Positions 41,287 through 50,629 are shown, counted from the first letter of the stretch. The stretch is DNA of 64,000 nucleotides from AWTP1-13 sp033764875 (GCA_033764875.1 JANRIO010000049.1:62001-126000), one strand, 5' to 3'. A program made the numbers and translations. The notes: a model not told the origin generated them from the sequence alone.

Positions 41287-43281
41287 ATGACGGGCAAGGA
41301 TCAGTCGAAGGCGGGAAGCGAGCGGGACAAGCCCTGGCTCATCCGGACCTACTCGGGCCATTCGACGGCGGCGAAGTCGAACGCGCTCTACCGCCGCAAC
41401 CTGGCGAAGGGGCAGACTGGCCTGTCGATCGCCTTCGACCTGCCGACCCAGACCGGCTACGACAGCGACCACGAGCTCGCCCGGGGCGAGGTGGGCAAGG
41501 TCGGCGTGCCGGTCTCGCACATCGGCGACATGCGCACGCTGCTGGAGGGCATCCCGCTCGGCGAGATGAACACCTCCATGACGATCAACGCCACCGCCGC
41601 CTGGCTGCTGGCGCTGTACGTGGCAACGGCGGACGAGCAGGGCACCAGCCGCGCCGCGCTCACGGGCACCATCCAGAACGACATCATCAAGGAGTATCTC
41701 TCGCGCGGCACCTACGTGTTCCCGCCCGCCCCCTCGCTGCGCCTGATCAAGGACACCATCCTGTTCACGACCGGCGCCATGCCGAAGTGGAACCCGACCA
41801 ACGTCTGCTCCTACCACCTGCAGGAGGCCGGCGCGACGCCGGTGCAGGAGCTCGCCTTCGCGCTGGCCACCGCGCAGGCCGTGCTCGACGTCGTGAAGGC
41901 CTCGGGCGAGGTCGACCCGGAGAGGTTCGGCGTCGTCGTCGGGCGCGTCTCGTTCTTCGTCAACGCGGGGCTCAGGTTCATCACCGAGATCTGCAAGATG
42001 CGCGCCTTCAACGAGCTGTGGGAGGAGATCACGGCGCAGCGCTACGGCGTGACGGACGCCAAGCACCGTATGTTCCGCTACGGCGTGCAGGTGAACTCGC
42101 TGGGCCTCACCGAGCCGCAGCCGGAGAACAACGTCTATCGCATCCTGCTCGAGATGCTGGCCGTGACGCTGTCCAAGAACGCACGCGCGCGGGCCGTGCA
42201 GCTGCCGGCGTGGAACGAGGCGCTGGGCCTGCCCAGGCCCTGGGACCAGCAATGGTCGATCCGCATGCAGCAGATCCTCGCCTACGAGACGGACCTGTTG
42301 GAGTACGGCGACATCTTCGACGGCTCGCGCGTGGTCGAGGCGAAGGTCGCCGAGCTCAAGGCCGCCGCAAGGGCCGAGCTCGCCCGCATCGAGGAGATGG
42401 GCGGGGCCGTCGGCGCCATCGACTACATGAAGCGGGCGCTGGTCGAGAGCAACAGCGAGCGGCTTGCCCGCATCGAGAGCGGCGAGCAGGTCGTGGTCGG
42501 CGTCAACCGCTGGACCGAGACGGAGCCCTCGCCGCTGTCCACCGGCGAGGTCATGATCGAGGCCGTGGACCCGGCAATCGAGGCCGAGCAGGTGGAGCGC
42601 CTCAAGGCCTGGCGCGCCGGCCGCGACGCCGGCGCCGTGAAGGCGGCGCTCGCCGACCTCGAGCGCGCCGCCAAGGAAGGCCGCAACGTGATGGAGCCCT
42701 CGATCGCCTGCGCCAAGGCCGGTGTCACCACCGGCGAGTGGGGCGCGGCGCTGCGCGGCGTGTTCGGCGAGTACCGGGCCCCGACGGGGGTCGGCCGGGC
42801 CATGGCGCAGACCGGGGACGGAGACCTCGCGTCCGTGCGCGCCGACGTCGACAAGGTGTCCGAGCGCCTCGGCCGCCGCGTCAAGCTGCTGGTCGGCAAG
42901 CCCGGGCTCGACGGCCACTCCAACGGCGCCGAGCAGATCGCGGTGCGGGCGCGGGACTGCGGCATGGAGGTCGTGTACGAGGGCATCCGCCTGACGCCGG
43001 CGCAGATCGTGCGGGCCGCCCTCGACGAGGCGGTGCACGTGGTCGGCCTGTCGATCCTTTCGGGCAGCCACGTGCCGCTGGTGAAAGACGTCATGGAGCG
43101 CATGCGCAAGGAAGGCCTCGGCGACGTGCCGGTCGTGGTCGGCGGCATCATCCCGCCGCAGGACGAGAGCGTCCTGAAGGGGCTCGGCGTCGCCGCCGTC
43201 TACACGCCGAAGAACTTCGAGCTCAACGCCATCATGCGCGAGATCGTGGGGCTGGTGGAGCGGCTGCCCGAGGCGGCGTGA
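41287..43281 (+). CDS. ecm: Ethylmalonyl-CoA mutase (B12-dependent)
   Basis: Coenzyme-B12 mutase converting ethylmalonyl-CoA to methylsuccinyl-CoA. The 664-residue protein is methylmalonyl-CoA-mutase-like: substrate barrel with GQTGLSIAFDLPTQTGYDSD and the C-terminal cobalamin domain with GKPGLDGHSNGAEQ (DxHxxG) near residue 540 and a VVVGGIIPPQDE strand. Length shorter than methylmalonyl-CoA mutase and proximity to ccr support ecm. A GGAG lies upstream of the ATG. Later pathway genes (mch, mcd, mcl) are not in the window. Confidence 0.93.
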   Translation: MTGKDQSKAGSERDKPWLIRTYSGHSTAAKSNALYRRNLAKGQTGLSIAFDLPTQTGYDSDHELARGEVGKVGVPVSHIGDMRTLLEGIPLGEMNTSMTINATAAWLLALYVATADEQGTSRAALTGTIQNDIIKEYLSRGTYVFPPAPSLRLIKDTILFTTGAMPKWNPTNVCSYHLQEAGATPVQELAFALATAQAVLDVVKASGEVDPERFGVVVGRVSFFVNAGLRFITEICKMRAFNELWEEITAQRYGVTDAKHRMFRYGVQVNSLGLTEPQPENNVYRILLEMLAVTLSKNARARAVQLPAWNEALGLPRPWDQQWSIRMQQILAYETDLLEYGDIFDGSRVVEAKVAELKAAARAELARIEEMGGAVGAIDYMKRALVESNSERLARIESGEQVVVGVNRWTETEPSPLSTGEVMIEAVDPAIEAEQVERLKAWRAGRDAGAVKAALADLERAAKEGRNVMEPSIACAKAGVTTGEWGAALRGVFGEYRAPTGVGRAMAQTGDGDLASVRADVDKVSERLGRRVKLLVGKPGLDGHSNGAEQIAVRARDCGMEVVYEGIRLTPAQIVRAALDEAVHVVGLSILSGSHVPLVKDVMERMRKEGLGDVPVVVGGIIPPQDESVLKGLGVAAVYTPKNFELNAIMREIVGLVERLPEAA

Positions 43282-43285
43282 GGGC

Positions 43286-45322
43286 TCAGCCCGCCGCGCG
43301 CAGATGCGTGGCGGTCGTCTCCTCCTCGCACGCGGCCAGGAAGCCCTCGATCCCGGCAAAGGGCTCGGGCCGATGCAGGCCGAAGCCCTGCCCGATCTGC
43401 AGACCCATGGACCTGACGGCGCGGATCTGCTCCTCGCGCTCGATGCCCTCGGCCACCACCACGAGGCCCAGGGTGCTCGCCAGCATGGCGATGATCTCCA
43501 CCACCGCGACGTCGCCCTTGTCGCCCGGCATATTGCGGATGAAGGCCTTGTCGATCTTGAGCTTGTCGATCGGGAAGCGGCGCAGGTAGGCGAGCGAGCT
43601 GTAGCCCGTGCCGAAGTCGTCGAGCGCCATCGAGACGCCCATGCCGCGCAGGGACTGGATCACGGCGGAGGTATCGGCCACCGCGTTGATGAGCGTGCCT
43701 TCGGTGATCTCGATCTCGAGCGCGCTCGGGGGAACCGCGTGGCGCTCGCAGAGTAGGCGCACGAGATCGACGAGGGAGCTGTCGGCGAGCTCGGACGGCG
43801 ACAGGTTCACCGCGATCTTGAGGCCCGCGTGCCCCAGGGCCAGCAGGCGCGCCGACGCCTGGCAGGCCTGCTCGATGACGAACCTGGCGAGCCGCCCGCT
43901 GTTGCCGGTCTTCTCGACCAGCGGCAGGAACTCCGCCGGCGAGATCAGACCGTGGTCGGGATGGCGCCAGCGGGCAAGAGCCTCGAAGCCCGAGACCCGT
44001 CCGGTCTGCATGTCGAACTGCGCCTGGAACCAGACCTCGAACTGGCCCTCGGCGAAGGCCTGCTGCAATGCCATCTCAAGCTCGCGGGCGCGCGAATGGG
44101 CAAGAAGCAGCGTGCGGCTGAGGACCGACACGGTGCCTGTGCCGCGCGCCTTCGAGTGATAGAGGGCAATGTCGGCCAGCGCCGGCAGCTGCTCAAGGTC
44201 GTCCTGGACGCTGCTGGCGAGGGCGATGCCCATGCTGGCGCGCGCCGAGATCTTCTTGTCGTGGATGGCGAAGGGCTTCGAGATGGCATCGAGAATGCGC
44301 CGGGCGAGCGCACGGGCGGTCGCCTCGTCCGCCGCGTCGCGCTGCACGACGATGAACTCGTCGCCGCCGAGGCGGGCAATCCAGTCCCTGGGCCCGATGA
44401 CGAGGCGCAGCTGCTCGGCGACGTGGATGAGGAACTTGTCGCCCGTCTCGTGGCCGAAGGTGTCGTTGATGGCCTTGAAGTCGTCGAGATCGATGAAGTG
44501 CACGGCGATGTTGCAGCGCTCCTGCGCATCGGCGCCGGAGGCGCGCTTCAACTGCTCGTGCAGGCCGCGCCGGTTCGGGAGCCCGGTCAGCGCATCCTCG
44601 CTGGCGAGCGACGCGAGCTTGGCGAGGGCGGCAGCGTTCGCCTCCTGCAGCTCATTGAAGGCGCGCGCCAGAGCCCCCAGCTCGTTCTGCGTCGTGATCA
44701 CGGCGCGGTAGTGGCGCCCCTCGCGCCGGCTGCGCACGATGGTGTCGGTGAGGTTCTTGAGAGGCCTGCCGATATAGACGTGGGCCGCGAGCTTGAGGGC
44801 GAGGATGGCCGCCAGCCCGGTGACAACGGCGAGGATGGCCGGAAGCGCGAACTCCTTGCGCATCTGGCTCCACAGGGTCTCGCGCGAATAGGTGATCTGC
44901 AACCGGCCCGCCGCCACCTCGATCAGGCCGTTCTTGTAGCGGATCGGCGCAGCGACCTCGCGATTGGCCGGCGGCACGCCGTGCTTGGCCGCGGTGGCAA
45001 TGACGGCGCCGGTGTCGTCGTAGACGGTGCCGGTGACGACCGGGTCGACCTGAAGGATCTCCTCCACGATGGCCGCCACCTGATCGTGGCGCATCTTCCA
45101 CAGCGGCTCGCCGGCCAGGCGGGCCCGCGATGTCACGACCTGCTGCATGCGCGTGACGAGACGCTCCTCGAGCGTCAGGGCATGGCTGTAGCCGAGGAGC
45201 AGCATGGCAAGCATGGTCATGACCATCCCGACGGGGACGATCACCCAGAGCAACTCGCTGACCACCGCGCGAATCGGGGCGTCGCCGGGAGCGTCGGCGT
45301 GGGAAAGCATGCGGTGGCCCAT
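43286..45322 (-). CDS. GGDEF-EAL cyclic-di-GMP enzyme with membrane sensor
   Basis: A 678-residue bifunctional c-di-GMP protein. Membrane helix about residues 20-45, periplasmic sensor, second helix about 155-178 followed by a HAMP-like linker, GGDEF domain with an intact LGGDEF near 317, and EAL domain with an intact FEALARW near 445 and DDFGTGYSSL. Both synthesis and hydrolysis sites look functional. The start lies 2 bases after the stop of a periplasmic binding protein gene, so that protein is the probable input, as with NspS and MbaA in Vibrio cholerae. It is convergent with ecm, ending 4 bases from it. Confidence 0.9.
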   Translation of the reverse strand: MGHRMLSHADAPGDAPIRAVVSELLWVIVPVGMVMTMLAMLLLGYSHALTLEERLVTRMQQVVTSRARLAGEPLWKMRHDQVAAIVEEILQVDPVVTGTVYDDTGAVIATAAKHGVPPANREVAAPIRYKNGLIEVAAGRLQITYSRETLWSQMRKEFALPAILAVVTGLAAILALKLAAHVYIGRPLKNLTDTIVRSRREGRHYRAVITTQNELGALARAFNELQEANAAALAKLASLASEDALTGLPNRRGLHEQLKRASGADAQERCNIAVHFIDLDDFKAINDTFGHETGDKFLIHVAEQLRLVIGPRDWIARLGGDEFIVVQRDAADEATARALARRILDAISKPFAIHDKKISARASMGIALASSVQDDLEQLPALADIALYHSKARGTGTVSVLSRTLLLAHSRARELEMALQQAFAEGQFEVWFQAQFDMQTGRVSGFEALARWRHPDHGLISPAEFLPLVEKTGNSGRLARFVIEQACQASARLLALGHAGLKIAVNLSPSELADSSLVDLVRLLCERHAVPPSALEIEITEGTLINAVADTSAVIQSLRGMGVSMALDDFGTGYSSLAYLRRFPIDKLKIDKAFIRNMPGDKGDVAVVEIIAMLASTLGLVVVAEGIEREEQIRAVRSMGLQIGQGFGLHRPEPFAGIEGFLAACEEETTATHLRAAG

Positions 45323-45324
45323 GA

Positions 45325-46473
45325 TCAACCGTCGCCCGCAATGGACAGTGCCGACAGGAGTGCGTCGACCGACAGGTCGCGGCTGGCGCAGGCAGCCCCC
45401 GTTCGCGACCGCAGGCGGGCGAGGTCGAGCCGCTCGAACTGCCGGCCGGCGACGAACGCGCGCATGACCTCCGCGCGCTCGCGCGTCACAGCGGACGTCT
45501 TGAAAGTGCGGATCGGCGTCGGGCCGGCAAAGTCGCAACCGTCGGCGTAGTCGCGCAACAGCAGGATGCTCAAGGCGCCGCCGAGGAAGTGGCCGCCGTC
45601 GGTGAGCAGGAGATCGCCCTGACGCACCGCGTCGAGCGCAGGCGGCGACCAGTTGAGGCCGGCGATGAAGATGTCCCGGCCTGGCATGTGGCCGAGGCGC
45701 CGCGCCGCCTTGAGGGCGCCGAGCGCGATAGGATCGTTGGCGGCCCAGATGCCGGCCGGGACGATGCCCTTGCGCTGCGCCCACTGCAGGTAGTTGTCCG
45801 CAAGGAGCCCCCCTTCGGTCTCGTTCCAGTTGGCGTTGAGGAGCCTGTCGAGCACCACATCGGGCTCGCCGAACACGACGCGCAACAGCCCGCTGTTGCG
45901 GGCGAGGGAGAGCGGCGTGTTCTCGTCGCCCGCAAGGCCCAGCAGATGGATCTTGCCGTCGGCGGAGCGCAGGCCGTTGGCACGGGCCGCGTCGACCAGG
46001 GCGCGGGCCATGCGGGCGCCGGCCTCCTCGATGTCGGGCACGAGGCTGCCGATCCAGGTCTTGAGCTTCTGGCGCGGCTCGCCGAGCCGGGCGGCGTCCT
46101 CGCCGGTCAGCGTATTGGAGAGCATGAGCGTCTTGACGCCTGCCGCCTCGGCCGCCTCGAGGATCGGCGCGCCGGCAGCCTCCTCGTTGACGATGATCAG
46201 GAAGTCGGGCTTGCGCGGACGACGCACGACCTCGATCCCGAGCTCCTGCATGCGGCGAAAGCTGCGCTCGGCCCAGAGCGTCTCGACCTCCACGCCGAGG
46301 CTGCGGCCTGCGGCACGCATGCTGTCGCTGACGAGCTCCCAGAACACCTCGCCCGCCTTGCCGGGGTTGACGAAGGTGACGGACAGCGGTCGAGGGTGGT
46401 CTTGCGCCCGCAACGCGCAGCCCAAGCCTGAGACCGCGAGCAACGCCACTGACAGGAGAAGTCTCAACCGCAT
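45325..46473 (-). CDS. Periplasmic sugar-type binding protein (sensor partner)
   Basis: A 382-residue type I periplasmic binding protein (Peripla_BP_4 group) with a signal peptide (MRLRLLLSVALLAVSGLGCALRA). Features include VTFVNPGKAGEVFWELVSDS and GIWAANDPIALGALKAARRLG. A Cys at residue 19 could make it a lipoprotein if cleaved by signal peptidase II (SGLGC). No ABC permease or ATPase is encoded nearby; the next gene, 2 bases on, is a membrane GGDEF-EAL protein, so it likely senses a ligand rather than feeds transport. The ligand is unknown. Confidence 0.85.
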   Translation of the reverse strand: MRLRLLLSVALLAVSGLGCALRAQDHPRPLSVTFVNPGKAGEVFWELVSDSMRAAGRSLGVEVETLWAERSFRRMQELGIEVVRRPRKPDFLIIVNEEAAGAPILEAAEAAGVKTLMLSNTLTGEDAARLGEPRQKLKTWIGSLVPDIEEAGARMARALVDAARANGLRSADGKIHLLGLAGDENTPLSLARNSGLLRVVFGEPDVVLDRLLNANWNETEGGLLADNYLQWAQRKGIVPAGIWAANDPIALGALKAARRLGHMPGRDIFIAGLNWSPPALDAVRQGDLLLTDGGHFLGGALSILLLRDYADGCDFAGPTPIRTFKTSAVTRERAEVMRAFVAGRQFERLDLARLRSRTGAACASRDLSVDALLSALSIAGDG

Positions 46474-46581
46474 TTCCAGTGCCCAAACCTTTGGTGCACC
46501 ATAGCGGTGGCAGATTAATCCGAGCCTTAACGGAGACTTGAGCGCGCGGCCAGGGTTAACGGCCGGATAACGGGCCGCACC

Positions 46582-47514
46582 TCAGCGCGACGGACCCGCG
46601 GCGATGGCGGCGAGAAGCAGCTCCAGGGCCTCGGCATCGCTCCTGCGGCTGGTGTCGACGACGGCGTCGGCCTTGGCGTAGAGCGGCCGGCGACTGTCGA
46701 GGATGCTGCGCAGATCGTCCATGGCCTGGGGGCTGTCCTTCATCGGCCGCAGATCGCCTTGCGCCAGCACGCGGCTCATGTGCTCGTCGGGCGCGGCAGA
46801 GAGCCAGACGACGTAGCAAGCGCTCAGCAGGCGGTCGAAGGTCGCCGGCTCCGTGACCAGGCTGCCGCCGGTGGCGATCACGACCTCCTCGAAACGCTCG
46901 ATCACCGTCTCGAGGCACTGCCGCTCGAGCTGGCGGAACATGGCCTGGCCGTGGGTGGCGAAGATCTCCGACAGCTCCATGCCGCTGGCGCGCTCGATCT
47001 CCCGGTCGAGCTCCACGAACGGCACGCCCAGCGCCTTGGCCGCCCGCTCGCCGAGCGTCGTCTTGCCGGCGCCGCGCAGGCCGATCAGGGCCACGCGCCG
47101 GCTCGGAGGCTGACCGGCGGCGCCGAAGGTGCGGGCGATGAGCTGGCGGGCGGAGGCCAGCTCGGCCGGCGACAGCCGCTCGAGCTGATGCAGGATCAAG
47201 GTCAGATCGACCGGCCGCTCGACGGCGCCCGCGACGAGATCGGCGATGTTGATGCCCAGCGCATCGGCCACCTGGTGCAGGACGAGGAGGGAGGCGTTGC
47301 CGGCGCCGCGCTCGAGCTCGGCCAGGTAGCGCTCGGAGACGCCGGAGGCCAGCGACAGGGCCTTGCGCGACATGCCACGGCGCGCCCGCACCAGCCGCAC
47401 GCGCTCACCCACGGCCCTGAGGTAGGCGTCGTGGGCCGGAAGCGCCCGGCGGCGGCCCTCGGAAGAGTTGTCTGTGATCCCGACCATGGATCCTGAAGGT
47501 TGCCGATTTGCCAT
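46582..47514 (-). CDS. boxR: HTH-shikimate-kinase-like regulator (BoxR/BzdR type)
   Basis: A 310-residue regulator with an XRE helix-turn-helix (about residues 36-90, RRGMSRKALSLASGVSERYL) fused to a shikimate-kinase-like domain (about 135-300) with an intact P-loop GLRGAGKTTLGE near 143. This fusion is the hallmark of BzdR and BoxR, which repress anaerobic or aerobic benzoyl-CoA pathways and respond to benzoyl-CoA. It is divergent from a benzoate-CoA ligase gene, in agreement. TGCA repeats in the intervening gap resemble the sites described for these regulators. Symbol given by analogy; boxABC are not in the window. Confidence 0.88.
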   Translation of the reverse strand: MANRQPSGSMVGITDNSSEGRRRALPAHDAYLRAVGERVRLVRARRGMSRKALSLASGVSERYLAELERGAGNASLLVLHQVADALGINIADLVAGAVERPVDLTLILHQLERLSPAELASARQLIARTFGAAGQPPSRRVALIGLRGAGKTTLGERAAKALGVPFVELDREIERASGMELSEIFATHGQAMFRQLERQCLETVIERFEEVVIATGGSLVTEPATFDRLLSACYVVWLSAAPDEHMSRVLAQGDLRPMKDSPQAMDDLRSILDSRRPLYAKADAVVDTSRRSDAEALELLLAAIAAGPSR

Positions 47515-47576
47515 GCACTATAGTACATCGTCGGCAAATTTGCAGGCCCAGGCCGGATCTTTATTGCCGCGGGACT

Positions 47577-47590
47577 TGCAATATGATGCA
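47577..47590. promoter_or_regulatory. TGCA-N6-TGCA candidate BoxR operator
   Basis: Two TGCA boxes six bases apart in the 148-base divergent gap between boxR and the benzoate-CoA ligase gene. Further TGCA copies lie at 47514, 47541 and 47610. TGCA repeats are reported in BzdR/BoxR operators; binding here is inferred. Confidence 0.6.
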
Positions 47591-47662
47591 CATGATGCCG
47601 CAGCCTTGCTGCAATGCCACTCAGGCCGCGATTGAAGACGGCTGCCAAGGGGGGAGGAGACC

Positions 47663-49201
47663 ATGGCCTATCCGCGCGCCTACAACGCGGCCACCGATTT
47701 TCTGCAGCTCAACCTGGAGGCGGGCCGCGCCGAGAAGCCGGCCTTCATCGACCCGGCGGAGACGCTGACCTACGGCGCGTTGACCGCGCGCGCCAACCAG
47801 ATGGGCAACCTGCTCGCCACCTACGGCATCGAGCGGGAGGCCCGCGTGGCGCTGATGCTGCTCGACACGGTGGACTTCCCCGTCGCCTTCTGGGGCGCGA
47901 TCAAGGCAGGCGTGATCCCGGTGCCGCTCAACACGCTGCTCAACCCGGAGCAGTACGCCTACATCCTGGCGGACGCGCGCGCCAAGGCGCTGGTGGTCTC
48001 GGCCGTGCTGCTGCCCGTCGTGCAGCCGATCCTCAACCGGCTGCCGAGCCTCAAGCACGTGTTCGTCTCGGGCGGCGAGGCCCCGCCCTACGGCCTCTCG
48101 TTCCGGCACGAGCTTGCCCTGCACGACACCGCGTTCACGGCCGCCGACACCTGCTGCGACGAGATCGCGTTCTGGCTCTACTCGTCGGGGTCGACCGGGA
48201 TGCCCAAGGGGGCGCGGCATGTGCACTCGAGCCTGATGGAGACGGCCCGCCTCGTCGGCCAGGCCTCGATCGGCATCGGCGAGGCCGACGTGGTCTATTC
48301 GGCCGCCAAGCTGTTCTTCGCCTATGGCCTGGGCAACGCCATGTCGTTCCCGATGTCGGTCGGGGCGACCACGATCCTGCGGCCCGAGCGGCCGACGCCC
48401 GAGCTCGTCTTCGCCACCCTCAAGCAGCACCGCGCCAGCATCTTCTACGGCGTGCCGACGCTCTACGCGGCGATGCTGGCGCACCCCGGCGGCAGCAAGG
48501 AGGCCGCATCGGACCGGCTCAGGATCTGCGTCTCGGCGGGCGAGGCGCTGCCCGAGGAGGTCGGCCGCGCCTTCACGGCGCGCTTCGGCGTCGAGATCCT
48601 AGACGGCGTCGGCTCCACCGAGATGCTGCACCAGTACGTGATCAACCAGCCGGGCAAGGTGAGATACGGCACCAGCGGCAAGCCGGTGCCCGGCTACGAG
48701 ATCCGCCTCGTCGACGAGGCGGGCCGCGACGTGGCCGACGGCGAGGTCGGCGAGATGCTGGTGCGCGGGGCCACCTCCGCCGAGGGCTACTGGAACCAGC
48801 GCGAGAAGTCGCGCACCACCTTCGAGGGCGCCTGGACGCGCTCGGGCGACAAATACGTGCGCGACGGCGACGGCTACTATGTCTACCAGGGCCGCACCGA
48901 CGACATGTTCAAGGTGTCGGGCATCTGGGTGTCGCCGTTCGAGGTGGAGAACGCGCTCGCCAGCCACCCGAGCGTGCTCGAGGCCGCGGTGGTGCCGAAG
49001 GAGGACGCCGACGGCCTGTTGAAGCCGCGCGCCTTCATCGTGCTGAAGCCCGGCGAGGCGGCGCCTGCCCAGGACACGCTGCGCGAGCACGTGAAGGCCA
49101 AGGCCGGACCGTGGAAGTATCCGCGCTGGATCGAGTTCGTCGACGGCCTGCCAAAAACAGCCACCGGCAAGATCCAGAGGTACAAGCTGCGCGAGGCGTG
49201 A
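47663..49201 (+). CDS. bclA: Benzoate-CoA ligase family protein
   Basis: Adenylate-forming ligase (512 residues) of the benzoate-CoA ligase family, activating benzoate or a close relative to the CoA ester. Motifs: YSSGSTGMPKGARH (P-loop), DGVGSTEMLH, the hinge GRTDDMFKVSGIWVSP characteristic of benzoate-CoA ligases, and catalytic Lys in KTATGKIQR. A strong GGGGGGAGGAG lies before the ATG. Its regulator is the divergent BoxR-type protein. Downstream box or bad genes are absent, so the rest of the pathway must lie elsewhere. 4-Hydroxybenzoate or aminobenzoate are alternative substrates. Confidence 0.9.
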   Translation: MAYPRAYNAATDFLQLNLEAGRAEKPAFIDPAETLTYGALTARANQMGNLLATYGIEREARVALMLLDTVDFPVAFWGAIKAGVIPVPLNTLLNPEQYAYILADARAKALVVSAVLLPVVQPILNRLPSLKHVFVSGGEAPPYGLSFRHELALHDTAFTAADTCCDEIAFWLYSSGSTGMPKGARHVHSSLMETARLVGQASIGIGEADVVYSAAKLFFAYGLGNAMSFPMSVGATTILRPERPTPELVFATLKQHRASIFYGVPTLYAAMLAHPGGSKEAASDRLRICVSAGEALPEEVGRAFTARFGVEILDGVGSTEMLHQYVINQPGKVRYGTSGKPVPGYEIRLVDEAGRDVADGEVGEMLVRGATSAEGYWNQREKSRTTFEGAWTRSGDKYVRDGDGYYVYQGRTDDMFKVSGIWVSPFEVENALASHPSVLEAAVVPKEDADGLLKPRAFIVLKPGEAAPAQDTLREHVKAKAGPWKYPRWIEFVDGLPKTATGKIQRYKLREA

Positions 49202-49373
49202 GGTGCTGCGTCCTGCCTGCGCACAGGCTCCTGCCTGAGCGAGGCCAGGGCTGCAGCCGTTGCGGGCACCGCCGCGCCGAATAACTGGGCAGCCCGCGGG
49301 CCGGCGCTCTGTCTCCCGGCGGCCGGCGCCGCCGTTGTGCGGCTTGCATGAACCTTGCTAAGCGCCGCGGGCC

Positions 49374-49392
49374 CTCCAGCATTTGGCTGGAG
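49374..49392 (+). promoter_or_regulatory. Short hairpin upstream of the Bug-family gene
   Basis: A perfect 7-bp stem (49374-49380 with 49386-49392) 23 bases before the GTG start at 49416. It may lie in the leader of that gene or be the end of the ligase transcript; no T run follows. Confidence 0.35.
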
Positions 49393-49415
49393 CGCGCAAA
49401 GCCCGAGGGTCATCC

Positions 49416-50381
49416 GTGAAAAGACTATTTTTTGCCTTCGCTGCCGTATTGTGGCCCGCGCTCGCGCCGCTTGCGCATGCCCAGGCGTATCCGAGCCGCC
49501 CGGTGACGCTGATCGTGCCGTTCGCCGCCGGCGGGCCGTCGGATGCGATCGGCCGCATCGTCGCCGAGCGCATGCGTACGGCGCTCGGCCAGACCATCGT
49601 CGTCGAGAACGTGGGCGGGGCCAACGGCACCGTCGCCGCCGGACGCGTCGCGCGCGCGCAGCCCGACGGCTACACCGTCGGCATCGGCAACAACGGCACG
49701 AACGTCTTCAACGCCGCCGTCTACCCGCTCCCGTACGATCTCATCGAGGACTTCGAGCCCATCGGACAGATGGTGACGGCGCCGGCGCTGGTGGTGGGGA
49801 CGAAGTCGCTGCCGGCCGACGACCTCAAAGGCCTGATCGCGTGGCTCAAGGCCAACCCGGACGGCGCCTCGGCGGGCGTGTTCGCCGTGTGGGCGCGGCT
49901 GATGGGCGTCACCTTCCAGGAGCAGACGGGAACCAAGTTCCAGTTCGTCGCCTACCGCGGCGCCGGCCCGGCGATGCAGGACATGGTGGCGGGGCACATC
50001 CAGATCATGTTCGATCAGGCCGGCAACTCGCTGCCCCAGCTCAGGGCCGGCACCATCAAGGCGTTCGCGGTGGCCGCCAAGAAACGCCTGGAGCTTGCGC
50101 CGTCGGTGCCCACCACCGGGGAGGCAGGGTTTCCCGACCTTCAGATGTCGGTCTGGCATGGCATGTGGGCGCCACGGGGAACGCCGGCGCCGGTGATCGC
50201 GGCCTTGAACGCGGCGCTGCGGGCCGCGCTGGCCGATGCCGGCGTGCGCAAGCAGCTGGGCCAGCTCGGCCAGGAGATCGCTCCGGAGGATGCTCAGTCC
50301 CCGGCAGCGTTGCGCGCCCTGCAGAAGGCCGAGGCCGAGACGTGGTGGCCGGTGATCCGGAAGGCCAACATCGTTCCCTAG
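49416..50381 (+). CDS. Bug/TctC-family tripartite tricarboxylate-type binding protein (GTG start)
   Basis: A 321-residue periplasmic solute receptor of the Bug family. The GTG start gives a clean signal peptide (VKRLFFAFAAVLWPALAPLAHA) and follows GAGGG by 8 bases; the earlier TTG frame start has no support. Family motifs: YPSRPVTLIVPFAAGGPSD near the mature N-terminus, VENVGGANGTVAAGRVARA and GAGPAMQDMVAGHIQIMFD. Members bind carboxylates, including aromatic ones. No TctA or TctB membrane partners follow, which is usual for orphan Bug proteins. It is downstream of benzoate-CoA ligase, so an aromatic acid is possible. Confidence 0.9.
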   Translation: MKRLFFAFAAVLWPALAPLAHAQAYPSRPVTLIVPFAAGGPSDAIGRIVAERMRTALGQTIVVENVGGANGTVAAGRVARAQPDGYTVGIGNNGTNVFNAAVYPLPYDLIEDFEPIGQMVTAPALVVGTKSLPADDLKGLIAWLKANPDGASAGVFAVWARLMGVTFQEQTGTKFQFVAYRGAGPAMQDMVAGHIQIMFDQAGNSLPQLRAGTIKAFAVAAKKRLELAPSVPTTGEAGFPDLQMSVWHGMWAPRGTPAPVIAALNAALRAALADAGVRKQLGQLGQEIAPEDAQSPAALRALQKAEAETWWPVIRKANIVP

Positions 50382-50411
50382 TTGTCGGAGGCCAACGCGT
50401 AGCACCCGCTC

Positions 50412-50441
50412 GTCATGGTCGGGCTCGTCCCGACCATCCAC
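50412..50441 (-). repeat. Second repeat family, inverted copy
   Basis: Inverted copy of the 37707-37736 element with two mismatches, forming the same 9-bp hairpin, just after the Bug-family gene. Confidence 0.75.
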
Positions 50442-50488
50442 GCAACAGCTTGCGCCTCGCGCATGCGGACGGCTGGATCCTCCGCGTT

Positions 50489-50629
50489 GCGATCCACTGC
50501 GGCTTGCGTGGATGCCCGCCTTCGCGGGCATGACGGGAGTTGTGGCGAGCCCGCTTGCCGCCCCACCAGCGCCACCTCCGCGACGGCGGGGGTCCCGCCA
50601 GCTCGAGATCCATCCGCAATTATCGCGCT
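50489..50629 (+). repeat. REP-like intergenic repeat, copy 3
   Basis: Third copy of the 140-base repeat; conserved block 50526-50555, hairpin 50512-50531 (8-bp arms, 4-base loop). It occupies most of the 486-base gap after the Bug-family gene, in which no gene was seen. Confidence 0.8.

Noticed and set aside
38782..43359. A minus-strand open frame of 1525 codons
   Set aside because: It runs antisense to ecm and through ccr and the Lrp gene in another frame; the translation is Arg/His/Gly-rich low-complexity, typical of shadow frames in high-GC DNA.
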